Program-made: the position numbers and the translations under genes | Part shown: positions 9,000 through 16,627 of the stretch, one piece after another | Layout: the number at the start of each line of letters is the position of its first letter | How positions within the stretch are numbered: position 1 is the first letter of the stretch | From: Nostoc sp. 'Lobaria pulmonaria (5183) cyanobiont' | GTDB lineage: Bacteria > Cyanobacteriota > Cyanobacteriia > Cyanobacteriales > Nostocaceae | Reading direction: 5' to 3' | Length of the DNA: 64,000 nt | Assembly: GCF_002949795.1 (NCBI RefSeq) | Contig: NZ_CP026692.1 | Location: 6,246,545-6,310,544, forward strand | The notes under the pieces: generated by a model | Told to the model about the DNA's origin: nothing | The model's database searches: none | What the model saw: only the letters and a program-made list of their open reading frames with translations

Positions 9000-10514
9000 C
9001 TATAAATCAGTTAATGCAAGAGTGAATGTAGTCCATCCATTGCCACTTTCTACTTGAATATTTCCTTGCAATTGTTCGACTAATTTCTGTACTATAGATA
9101 AACCTAATCCCGAACCACCTTGATTCCAGATATCTGCATTGGGAATACGATAAAATTTATCAAATATCCGTGGTAACTTTGTTACCGGAATTTCTGCTGA
9201 ATTACTGACAGTAATAATAGTTTTTGCAGGTGCTTCCGAGGAATTGTGACTTACACTTAAGACAATTTCACCACCCGCAGGTGTATATTTACAGGCATTA
9301 TTGAGCAATTCTACTATGATGCGTTCCAAGCTAATGCCATCTGAGAATAGCGGCGGGAGATTTGCAGGGAAATTCGGCTGTAGAGTTTGCTGATGTTCTT
9401 GAACACGGATTTGAAACGGCTCAATAACCCAAAGTAACCACTGTTGTAAGAGCAACGTATCAGGTGTAATAACTGGATAGGATGAGCTTTCTAGCCGTTG
9501 TAAGTCTAGTAGATCGTTGATTAATTCTAGTTCGCGATCGCACTCGCTTTCCATTACTTTTAGATAGCGTTGAGCATCCTCAGCATTATTAGATAGTTGT
9601 ATCATTTGAATCATCATCTTGATACTACTCAGAGGCGATCGCAGTTCGTGAGAAACTAAATTCAAAAAGTCATTTTTGAGTTGATTTATCTCTTCCCATT
9701 GCACCACAAGTTGTTCTTGCTCAATTTGCTTTTGACGCGCCTCAATCGCTCGTTTGCGCTCAGTAATATCTCGAAACACTAATACAGCGCCTGTAATATT
9801 ATCTTTGTCATCTTTAATCGGTGCAGCGCTGTGATCAATTGGTATTTCTGCACCATCTTTAGTAATCAAAATTGTTTCTGCGGGAAGATTAACGATCGTA
9901 CCATCTTGAAGAACTTTTATAATCGGACTTTCAATAGGGTTATGAGTTTTGCCATTAGCAATATTAAATACTTCTGAGGAATTTCTGCCACAAGCTTCTG
10001 ACTGTTTCCATCCAGTCAGATTTTCAGCAACCGGATTCATAAAAGTAATTAAATCTTGTAAGTCGCTAGCAATCACACCATCACTGATACTTTTTAAAAG
10101 TGCATCCAGCCATTTTTTATTAACTTTTAATTGCTTTTCCAAACTATGTTTAATCAAAGTTATTTCAATATTTGTTTGTAATTCTCTTTCTTTAAAAGGT
10201 TTCAGTAGGTATCCAAACGACTCAGTTATCTTAGCTCGTTCTAATGTGTTCTCATCTGCATAAGCAGTCAAATAAATTACTGGAATATCCAAACGCTTAT
10301 AGATTTCTTCAGCAGCTTGTATCCCGTCTATTGACCCTTTAAGCTTGATATCCATCAGGACTAAATCTGGAGATATTTCTCTTGCTATATTAATCGCTTC
10401 TTCTCCTGAAGAAGCGATAGCAGGTACTGTATAACCAAATTTATTAAGCCGATATTGTAAGTCTTTGGCAACAATAGCTTCATCTTCCACAACTAAAATT
10501 TTTGCGTTTGTCAT
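9000..10514 (-). CDS. response regulator-PAS-histidine kinase hybrid
   Basis: The 504-residue cytosolic signalling protein has a receiver domain first (residues 1-120, phosphoacceptor in DLVLMDIKLKG near 56, then the conserved Thr and Lys in IYLTAYAD and LLKPFKE). A PAS domain follows (about 133-250, LLKSISDGVIASDLQDLITF to VFRDITERKRA), then a HisKA dimerisation domain with the phosphorylatable His in FLNLVSHELRSPLSS near 290, and an HATPase with N box ELLNNACKYTPAGG and G box GGSGLGLSIVQKLV. It lies 18 bases downstream of the ethylene-receptor-like kinase on the same strand, so the pair is probably co-transcribed and its receiver is a plausible phosphate acceptor for that partner. Confidence 0.9.
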   Translation of the reverse strand: MTNAKILVVEDEAIVAKDLQYRLNKFGYTVPAIASSGEEAINIAREISPDLVLMDIKLKGSIDGIQAAEEIYKRLDIPVIYLTAYADENTLERAKITESFGYLLKPFKERELQTNIEITLIKHSLEKQLKVNKKWLDALLKSISDGVIASDLQDLITFMNPVAENLTGWKQSEACGRNSSEVFNIANGKTHNPIESPIIKVLQDGTIVNLPAETILITKDGAEIPIDHSAAPIKDDKDNITGAVLVFRDITERKRAIEARQKQIEQEQLVVQWEEINQLKNDFLNLVSHELRSPLSSIKMMIQMIQLSNNAEDAQRYLKVMESECDRELELINDLLDLQRLESSSYPVITPDTLLLQQWLLWVIEPFQIRVQEHQQTLQPNFPANLPPLFSDGISLERIIVELLNNACKYTPAGGEIVLSVSHNSSEAPAKTIITVSNSAEIPVTKLPRIFDKFYRIPNADIWNQGGSGLGLSIVQKLVEQLQGNIQVESGNGWTTFTLALTDL

Positions 10515-10532
10515 CTTTTATTAATTGCGTAT

Positions 10533-12506
10533 TTATGGTAAAGGAAATGTCACTTGACACTCTACTCCAGTAGCGCCTGTAATATTGATATTTCCTGCTA
10601 GCTGATGGGTTAAAGCATCTACCAACTCCCAGCCTAATGATGCAAGTTTTTTTAAATCAAAGTTTGGTGGTAAGCCAATACCGTTATCACTAACTATCAG
10701 TGTCAATTTGTTATTAATTATCTTCTTGATTTCAATATGAATTGCACCATTACTGCCTTTGGTAAATGCATATTTTAAGGAATTAGATACAAGTTCATGG
10801 ATAATTAAGCTACAAGGAATTGCTGTATCTAAACCGAGGGAGATACAATCTTCGGTATTGATTGTCAAAGTGATCGCGTTTTCATCGACTTCATAAGCAG
10901 TAAATAAACTTGCTACCAAATCTCGAATATATTCACCAAAATTAATCTTTGCTAAGTCTTGAGATTGATACAATTTTTCGTGAACGAGAGCCATTGATGC
11001 AATCCGCTGCTGGCTTTGTTGAAATATTACCAAATCTTCTTTGTCTTTGATATATGCAGATTGCAGGTTTAGCAGACTAGAAATAACCTGTAAATTATTT
11101 TTGACTCGATGGTAAATTTCTTTTAATAACACCTCTTTTTCCAATAGTGATGCTTTAATTTGCTCCTCCCACTGCTTGCGTTCGCGCTGCGCGGCTTTCC
11201 GTTCGTTAATGTCTTCGACTACAGAAATAAAATATTTTGGCTCCCCACTAGATTCGCGCATTAAAGACACAGTGAGATTAACCCAAACTATGGAATTATC
11301 TTTGCGGAAATAGCGCTTTTCCATCGAGTAAGTTTGAATATTATCTGCTAAAATCTGCTCAACATATTTCAGGTTAGTATTAAGGTCGTCTGGATGAGTA
11401 ATATCTTGGAAAGTTAGCAACTGTAGTTCTTCGAGTGTGTAACCGAGAAGATCGCAAAGCTTCTGATTAACTAACAACCAGCTTCCATCGATTGCGATAT
11501 GGGCAATACCAACAGCAGCTTGATGGAATGCAGCACGAAATCGCTGTTCGCTCTCTCGCAATGCTTCTTCTATTCGCTGGCGTTCAGTAATTTCTGTCTG
11601 TAGTGATTTGTTGATTTTTGTTAACTCTGCTGTCCTTTCCTCAACCATGCTTTCTAATTGGTTAAGTAGGCTATTTAGTGTCTCCTCTGCTTGCTTGCGA
11701 TCGGTAATATCAGTATGCGATCCTGCCATTCGTACTACATTACCATCTTCATCCCACAGTGCTTGCCCTCGATCTAAAATCCATTTATAGGTGCCATCTT
11801 TACATAAAGCTCGATACTCGGCAATGTAAAACGGTGTTTTCTGAGCAAAGTGATCTTGAACCGCTTGTTTCACCCAATCAAGATCGTTCGGATGCACTCG
11901 TGTTACGCATTCATCTAAATGGTTAGAAATTTCATTATCTTCGTAACCAAGCATTTCTTTCCAGCGAGCCGAGAAGAAAACTTCATTGGTTTTAACATTC
12001 CAGTCCCAAATTCCATCATTATTGCCGCGCAAAGCTAATTGCCAGCGTTGTTCGCTTTCCCTCAACACCTCCTCAGTCCGTATGCGTTCAGCAATTTCCC
12101 TTGCTAGTTGGTAGTTTGCAGCCTCTAGTTGGGCAGGATTCGATAGAGCCAGCACCTGCGGCATTAATGGCACAAGCTGTATAGCCGTTAATACGGAGAC
12201 AAAAGCAGTGATAGCTTTGAGCAACCCTGATAGCCAATAGGTAGGATACCAAAGCGTCCATACATCCATTAAATGAGTTGTGCCACAAGCAACGATGAAT
12301 GTGCTAAACATTAGGAATATCCAGCCGAAAGGCATATCTCGCCGCTTACGAACAAAATAAACCAACATCACTGGAATTGAATAATAAGCAAGTCCAGTTA
12401 ACACATCTGAAATCAGATGTAACCACACCAATCCTGGTTTCCAAAGGTAGCAATGTCCGTGGGGAATAAACTGGCTAGTAGAGAAAAAATTATTTAAAAA
12501 TTCCAT
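10533..12506 (-). CDS. ethylene-receptor-like membrane histidine kinase
   Basis: The first about 115 residues form three hydrophobic helices like the ethylene-binding domain of plant ETR1 and Synechocystis Etr1. They include the Asp and Tyr of LHLISDVLTGLAYYSIP and the copper-binding Cys and His in FIVACGTTHLMD. Two PAS/PAC modules follow (about 150-275 and 320-440, each ending near TDRK or NERK), then a HisKA_2 domain with KEIYHRVKNNLQVISSLLN and an HATPase with SNSLKYAFTKGSNGA and DNGIGLPPNF. The family's kinase region senses through the membrane domain. It is followed at once by a receiver-kinase hybrid. All ligand residues I can check are present, so ethylene binding is likely. Confidence 0.9.
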   Translation of the reverse strand: MEFLNNFFSTSQFIPHGHCYLWKPGLVWLHLISDVLTGLAYYSIPVMLVYFVRKRRDMPFGWIFLMFSTFIVACGTTHLMDVWTLWYPTYWLSGLLKAITAFVSVLTAIQLVPLMPQVLALSNPAQLEAANYQLAREIAERIRTEEVLRESEQRWQLALRGNNDGIWDWNVKTNEVFFSARWKEMLGYEDNEISNHLDECVTRVHPNDLDWVKQAVQDHFAQKTPFYIAEYRALCKDGTYKWILDRGQALWDEDGNVVRMAGSHTDITDRKQAEETLNSLLNQLESMVEERTAELTKINKSLQTEITERQRIEEALRESEQRFRAAFHQAAVGIAHIAIDGSWLLVNQKLCDLLGYTLEELQLLTFQDITHPDDLNTNLKYVEQILADNIQTYSMEKRYFRKDNSIVWVNLTVSLMRESSGEPKYFISVVEDINERKAAQRERKQWEEQIKASLLEKEVLLKEIYHRVKNNLQVISSLLNLQSAYIKDKEDLVIFQQSQQRIASMALVHEKLYQSQDLAKINFGEYIRDLVASLFTAYEVDENAITLTINTEDCISLGLDTAIPCSLIIHELVSNSLKYAFTKGSNGAIHIEIKKIINNKLTLIVSDNGIGLPPNFDLKKLASLGWELVDALTHQLAGNINITGATGVECQVTFPLP

Positions 12507-13235
12507 TATAAAAACCTATACATTGCACAAGTCTTCACCAAAGCCTGAAGTGCGAAAGAAGAGCTTTTTAACCTTAGACCTCTGTAGACGCGCAAATGCC
12601 TAGAGATTAGCTCTCACATTCTAAAGGAGAACTACGTTTGGCATTCGTCAGAGTTTTCCCGTACTAGTTTTAGGTTAGAATCGAGTAGTAGCTTGAGCTT
12701 CTATATTCTGTGTTCGTCATCTTCTCTGAGTTTTTTAATCTGACTAATATAAGATTTATTAAAATTAAAGTACCGCGATCGCTTTGGTTATTGTTACCGT
12801 ATATTCTCTGAAATCAACCATTTACATAGATAAAAACCTTCAAAAATCACAGTAATATTTCGGTTATATAATAATCTAATTTTAATCTAGTTGCATACGT
12901 GTATTTGCGGGCTAACTCAACTCAGTTTGGCTAGGTCAGCACTATTAATCTGTCATATAGTGTCCGGTCAAAGACTTATCATTGACACCGCAGAGAGCAG
13001 GGGAAAAGCTCACGATCAAGATTTGGAGACAGAGCAACTGGCATTAGATGAGGCTGAGGCAGCAAATCGCATCTGTACCGAGTGGCAAAACTATCAGTAA
13101 CCCGATGCTCTTGTAGCTCTCAAAAATCTAGGTGTTTTCATCGCTACATCGGTAAAGTTGGCTCGAAGCTCAATAGGTGCGTCTGAGCATTTCAGAGTAT
13201 ATTTGTTTGGACTAGGTATAGAACCCATTTGACAT
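12507..13235. other. intergenic region without a supported gene
   Basis: I see no convincing coding frame. A short open stretch at 12891-13100 lacks a ribosome-binding site and any recognisable motif. The segment 12961-12983 is an inverted copy of the dispersed sequence at about 7428-7449. The last part, up to 13235, borders the transposase remnant and may be flank or the end of that insertion sequence. Confidence 0.4.
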
Positions 13236-13567
13236 CTAAGAAGGTGCTGCAAGCCTCTTAACCATAAGCCGAATAATGGCATTAGCTAGAGTTCTCTCAA
13301 AGTTCTTAACGAGAATTTTACATCTCGCAATCCTTGCATTTGAACGTTCTCTTCCCCCACCTCGCAGCAACCGGAACAAACCCAGACTGCCCTAATTCTT
13401 TGTTTTCTTGTTTTGATGGTTTTGGCGAAAGTTCAAACCTGATTTTCGTGATAATCTGGGGATAAAACTTTTCTAACTCTTCCCTCAGATGTTCCGGGTG
13501 ATAACCGTGGTCTAGCAAAATGGTGATTTTGGGAATATTAACGGGCTTTGACTGGAAATAATCAATG
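13236..13567 (-). pseudogene. IS5/IS4-type transposase remnant, frameshifted
   Basis: Reading the minus strand from 13567, one frame encodes DIDYFQSKPVNIPKITILLD, HGYHPEHLREELEKFYPQII and SGFVPVAARW. After RW the frame is lost. The neighbouring frame continues with ERSNARIARCKILVKNFERT and LANAIIRLMVKRLAAPS to TAG at 13236-13238. Together these are the C-terminal part of a DDE transposase found in many cyanobacterial IS5/IS4-type elements, where RW-x-VERSNAW-x-ER normally holds the last catalytic Glu region. The N-terminal half is missing: the sequence stops exactly at the 29-bp inverted repeat of the next feature. It is dead. Confidence 0.75.
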
Positions 13568-13838
13568 TCAGTAGACCGAAAACTTCTGCGATCGCTCTAT
13601 GATTGATACCTATGAATCTGATTATTGCCTAAAAAACTGTATTTTTTAATACGCTTTGTGAAAACTCGTTAAGAGCTATTACATAAGTAAAATTAATCAA
13701 TATTTTGGTTGATTTCCGGGGCTTATTTATAAGTGAATCTTATTATTCATGCCTCACAATCACCTTTTGGACAATTCTCCAAAAACGGTATCATACACTA
13801 CTATTTTTTAGCGATCGCAGAAGTTTTCGGTCTACTGA
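13568..13838. mobile_element. 271-bp MITE-like element with perfect 29-bp inverted repeats
   Basis: The arms 13568-13596 and 13810-13838 are perfect inverted copies (TCAGTAGACCGAAAACTTC...GCGATCGCT). The 213-bp interior is AT-rich and has no coding frame. The left arm begins at the very base where the transposase remnant breaks off, which suggests insertion into, or deletion up to, this element. It may be a non-autonomous derivative of another insertion sequence; no obvious target duplication is visible. Confidence 0.65.
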
Positions 13839-13880
13839 TTGTAAATAAAGTTTTTTAACTTAAGTTAAAATTGAGTCTAT

Positions 13881-13933
13881 AGTCAACTATTCACTCTGGG
13901 ATGATTCTGTCTCGCCAGAGTGAATAGTTGACT
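13881..13933. terminator. perfect 19-bp inverted repeat (hairpin)
   Basis: AGTCAACTATTCACTCTGG at 13881-13899 is repeated inverted at 13915-13933 around a 15-base loop. There is no T-run on either side, so simple intrinsic termination is not certain. It lies between the MITE-like element and the outer transposon-end repeats and may be part of decayed cargo. Confidence 0.5.
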
Positions 13934-13946
13934 AGCCTCAAATGTT

Positions 13947-14029
13947 GCGACATTAATTTGTGAACGGTTATCTAGAAGAAGTAACGACACTAATTTGTGA
14001 AATAGCGACATTCAATTTGTGAATGCACA
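13947..14029. mobile_element. second set of CAST-like transposon-end repeats
   Basis: Three related boxes lie at 13947-13964 (GCGACATTAATTTGTGAA), 13984-14001 (ACGACACTAATTTGTGAA) and 14005-14023 (GCGACATTCAATTTGTGAA). They are similar to, but consistently different from, the boxes in the adjacent 680-bp element, which read CTGTCA or TTGTCA where these read TTGTGAA. Read inward from 14029 the end would start TGTGCATTCACAAATT. It directly abuts the ACAAG at 14030-14034. I interpret it as one end of a different type V-K transposon lineage whose remaining parts are not recognisable to the left. Confidence 0.5.
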
Positions 14030-14034
14030 ACAAG
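14030..14034. other. target-site duplication, left copy (ACAAG)
   Basis: ACAAG stands immediately before the left TGTACA of the 680-bp element and recurs at 14715-14719 immediately after the right TGTACA. A 5-bp duplication is the rule for Tn7-like transposons, including type V-K ones. Confidence 0.85.
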
Positions 14035-14085
14035 TGTACAGTGACTAATTATTTGTCACGACGACAAATAATTAGTCACTGTACA
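14035..14085. repeat. palindromic left end of the element
   Basis: TGTACAGTGACTAATTATTT and following bases at 14035-14057 recur as a perfect 23-bp inverted copy at 14063-14085, separated by ACGAC. The second arm has the same orientation as the true right end at 14692-14714. It joins directly to a truncated CRISPR repeat at 14086. GTAC is common to the arm and to the intact repeat at this point (GGTACTGGGTGGG), so a deletion through GTAC microhomology may have joined them. Confidence 0.8.
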
Positions 14086-14495
14086 TGGGTGGGTTGAAAG
14101 AGTAGGTGTCATGCTACAACTTCACATGAGTCTTGTGGCAACAACCCTCCAGGTACTGGGTGGGTTGAAAGGACTTTGTAAAATCTAAATCCATCTGATT
14201 AGCCGAAGTGGCAACAACCCTCCAGGTACTGGGTGGGTTGAAAGATATTGATTGGGTGCGATCGCTCGTAGTTGAGTGCTTTGATGTGGCAACAACCCTC
14301 CAGGTACTGCGTGGGTTGAAAGTTTTGGGTTGGTAGGCTATCAAAAATTGCCGTAAAGTGGCAACAACCCTCCAGCTACTGGGTGGGTTGAAAGCGCTCA
14401 AATCTCGTAGGGGATGAGCGGCTATTGGTGGCAACAACCCTCCAGGTACTGGGTGGGTTGAAAGCCAAATCTGAAACTATTACGCACGCAAAAAT
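14086..14495 (+). CRISPR. Cas12k (type V-K)-type CRISPR array, six spacers
   Basis: Five 37-nt repeats lie at 14135-14171, 14208-14244, 14286-14322, 14358-14394 and 14428-14464; they begin GTGGCAACAACCC and end GGGTGGGTTGAAAG. The array opens with a truncated repeat at 14086-14100 (15 nt of the 3' end). The repeats at 14286 and 14358 each differ by one G-to-C change. Spacers are 34, 36, 41, 35, 33 and 31 nt. The ending GGGTTGAAAG followed by spacer is the form of V-K repeats and fixes transcription to the plus strand. No cas gene is near. The guide would need Cas12k and tracrRNA supplied from elsewhere. Confidence 0.92.
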
Positions 14496-14578
14496 GTTGT
14501 AATAACCCGCCAGGTACTAACTAGGTGGGTTATCATAATTTTTATAGGGAGGGTTGAAAGAGAGCGCTACGTTGACAT
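14496..14578 (+). ncRNA. delocalised homing crRNA targeting tRNA-Val
   Basis: A degenerate 65-nt repeat (14496-14560) starts GTTGTAATAACCCGCCAGG and ends GGGAGGGTTGAAAG. It contains its own hairpin (ATAACCCGCC with GGTGGGTTAT) and about 17 extra bases before the second repeat 3' handle. It is followed by AGAGCGCTACGTTGACAT (14561-14578). These 18 bases are identical to the sense strand of the neighbouring tRNA-Val(GAC) gene at 14774-14757, which has GTT just 5' of the match. Known V-K transposons carry such a separate short guide for their tRNA attachment site. The match ends after 18 bases, a typical homing-guide length. Confidence 0.9.
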
Positions 14579-14598
14579 TATCGCTATAGTCTCTGAAA

Positions 14599-14714
14599 AT
14601 AAATGACATTAATCTGTCACTGGCACTTAAACGACATCAATTTGTCCCGACGACAGATAATTAGTCTCAACGACATTAATCTGTCACCGATGACAAATAA
14701 TTAGTCACTGTACA
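14599..14714. repeat. right end of the element with multiple transposase-binding-like boxes
   Basis: Boxes of the form TGACATTAATCTGTCAC, CGACATCAATTTGTCCC, CGACAGATAATTAGTCTC, CGACATTAATCTGTCACC and TGACAAATAATTAGTCAC are spaced over about 110 bases up to the terminal TGTACA. The layout of several 16-18-bp boxes is that of TnsB-binding ends in V-K elements. This end is far better preserved than the left one. Because the array runs toward it, I take it as the array-proximal end; LE/RE naming is left open. Confidence 0.75.
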
Positions 14715-14719
14715 ACAAG
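14715..14719. other. target-site duplication, right copy (ACAAG)
   Basis: ACAAG follows the right TGTACA directly and is separated from the 3' end of tRNA-Val by two bases (AA on the plus strand). It matches the left copy at 14030-14034. Confidence 0.85.
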
Positions 14720-14721
14720 AA

Positions 14722-14795
<74 letters not shown>

Positions 14796-14907
14796 TTAAC
14801 CACACAATTACCGATAGTAGCATATACTTCTCTGATAAGGCAAGATAAAAGACAAAATCAGGCGAACTCTATCACTCCCTAAGTAATCAAGCGCAGATGA
14901 TGTGAAG

Positions 14908-14961
14908 TATTTGTTTGATTTGTAAAGGAGCTTGCACCACTTGCTACAAATCAAACAAATA
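14908..14961. terminator. 17-bp perfect inverted repeat
   Basis: TATTTGTTTGATTTGTA (14908-14924) and its inverse (14945-14961) flank a 20-base loop. It lies just beyond the stop of the fibrillin-like gene on the minus strand and upstream of tRNA-Val. It may end transcription of the former, although no clear T-run follows. Confidence 0.45.
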
Positions 14962-15019
14962 AGTCAAATTCTCTTCCCTTTTGCCTCCAGCAAGACTACC
15001 TAATTTCCTGAAAGCGTCT

Positions 15020-15640
15020 TTAAGTTTCTCGAATCCAAAATGCCAATCCTCCCCCACGACCGCGAGCTGCAATGAAATCTTCTGTCACTAAAAAGAAGCC
15101 AAAGAAGGGTAATTTCGCTATAGGTTGGTTGTAGAAATCTTCTGTCTGAACTTTACCAGCACGGATTGCTCTGTTGTAAACAACACGACCAAACAAACTG
15201 ATAATCATCTGGTTAAAGTCAAACGCTAATAAATTTTTCTTAGCGAAATATTGCACTGGCCCCGTGAGCTTCAGTGAAACTGGGTTAAACTCAACCTGAT
15301 TAGCAATTTCGCCTATGTTTGAATCCTGTTCCAAAGTGGCATTAAAAGAAACATGGATTGCTATAAACTTGGGTACATAGAAACCATTGCCTAATACAAT
15401 TCCCCCGCTACCTTTGTTTTTCTTAGTGCCAGTGACAAAGCAAAGTTGCCATTTACCGAGAAGAAACTCAAACGGATAAGTCAACCGTTGCTGCTTGGCA
15501 GTTTTTTCTGCTTGTAGCAACGCCTTTACTAATATTTCAGCACTAGGGCGTATGCGTTGTGGTTGTCGATACGTAACCGCAGCTTGGGATAGCACGGTAA
15601 CAAAGTCAAATGTTGCTGTAGGTGTTAAATTAGCCGTCAT
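15020..15640 (-). CDS. plastid-lipid-associated/fibrillin-like protein
   Basis: The 206-residue protein has a central block FEFLLGKWQLCFVTGTKKN and ends in ARGRGGGLAFWIRE. This resembles the PAP/fibrillin family of small lipocalin-like proteins on thylakoid lipid bodies that appear to bind hydrophobic metabolites. The start Met at 15640 gives a normal-length N-terminal helix; no signal peptide is evident, so it is cytosolic or membrane-peripheral. It is single, downstream of a long non-coding region and reading toward tRNA-Val. Assignment is by motif memory and is moderately sure; a DUF label is the alternative. Confidence 0.55.
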   Translation of the reverse strand: MTANLTPTATFDFVTVLSQAAVTYRQPQRIRPSAEILVKALLQAEKTAKQQRLTYPFEFLLGKWQLCFVTGTKKNKGSGGIVLGNGFYVPKFIAIHVSFNATLEQDSNIGEIANQVEFNPVSLKLTGPVQYFAKKNLLAFDFNQMIISLFGRVVYNRAIRAGKVQTEDFYNQPIAKLPFFGFFLVTEDFIAARGRGGGLAFWIRET

Positions 15641-16627
15641 GAAGCCACTCTAGATTTAACTATTTCTTTGCTTTACTGATAAATTGTAGCGTTCATCTGC
15701 AACAAGGCACATCTTTCATCCGTAGTATCCACTAGAAGTATGTCGCTCGATTTAAGTTACTAGTGGTAATATTAATTCTGCGTCTAACACATATGTAATT
15801 CTATTTACCACTTTTTCTCCCGTTCTTACGGATATGCCTGGAATTACAACTTGGACAATTCATATTCAAGTACCCACTAATTCATACTCCATTATGCAAC
15901 GCCGAATTTTGTTGTGATTTTTATTAATAGGCAACGTATTCATAATCACAAACAAACTTAACTTAGATTCTATGTCTTTAGTAGTATTTGCTTGATTCTT
16001 GTGATGGAAGTTGGGGAAACTGTTATCAGTTACTCTTAGTAACAATGGAAACAATTATCATTAGCACTGAATCCTTCATTGGAGGAATGACAAAGCGGGT
16101 TCAACAATAATAGTTAGAAATTACGGCTGAGATGTAGAGTTTTCCAACTGTGGTAGGTATCTGCTCTTTGCTAGTGATCATTTTGACTGGCTTATCAGTT
16201 TAGTCAAAAATTAGCACAATCGTTAGATGGCAGATTTGGCACTAGTATTTAGCTTATTTTACAGAATTTTACCACCAAAGGTAGAAGTAATACTTAGCAA
16301 AATACCGTACAATTTCTTATAAAAAAATATCTGAGTAGCAACAGTTATAATAAACACTTTGTAATTTGCTAGATTAAATTTACTTTGAGCTTCTAGGTTG
16401 AATGCGACACGTGTCATTTAAAAACTGGCCCATCTGTAGCGACTGTAAGATATAAATTATCAAAAACCTAAAATAAATGTAATTTTATAAGTTAAATTGC
16501 ATAAAAATTGCAGTTTACAACCAGTTAAATTTATCACTCAATAAAATTAGGAATGCTGCAACTTTTTCAAAGATTTACCTAGTAGATTTTTTGCTCAACT
16601 TCTGCAAGCAAGTAGCGGTTATTTAAG
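15641..16627. other. 987-bp intergenic region
   Basis: This AT-rich stretch separates two divergent genes. I find no tRNA, no array and no coding frame with a plausible start; a short open frame at 15866-16054 on the minus strand lacks support. It probably holds the promoters of both neighbours and a long leader for the PAS-Crp regulator. Confidence 0.4.

Larger units (their letters stand above)
14035..14714. mobile_element. 680-bp type V-K CRISPR-associated transposon remnant or mini-element
   Basis: The element is bounded by TGTACAGTGAC at 14035 and its inverse GTCACTGTACA ending at 14714, with a 5-bp duplication on both sides. Inside are only a Cas12k-type CRISPR array, a homing guide with a degenerate repeat, and end repeats. 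Genes that known V-K elements carry (tnsB, tnsC, tniQ, cas12k) and the tracrRNA are absent; there is no space for them. The end repeats (GACAAATAATTAGTCACTGT and variants) resemble those of the Scytonema and Anabaena elements. It can at best be non-autonomous, and its left end is very short. Geometry relative to tRNA-Val fits RNA-guided insertion. Confidence 0.88.

Noticed and set aside
12891..13100. Possible small gene ending ICTEWQNYQ
   Set aside because: No ribosome-binding site or known motif, and it overlaps a dispersed repeat.
14114..14437. Open frame on the minus strand with a repeated WRVVAT motif
   Set aside because: It is only the complement of the CRISPR array; each repeat gives the same peptide. 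No start signal.
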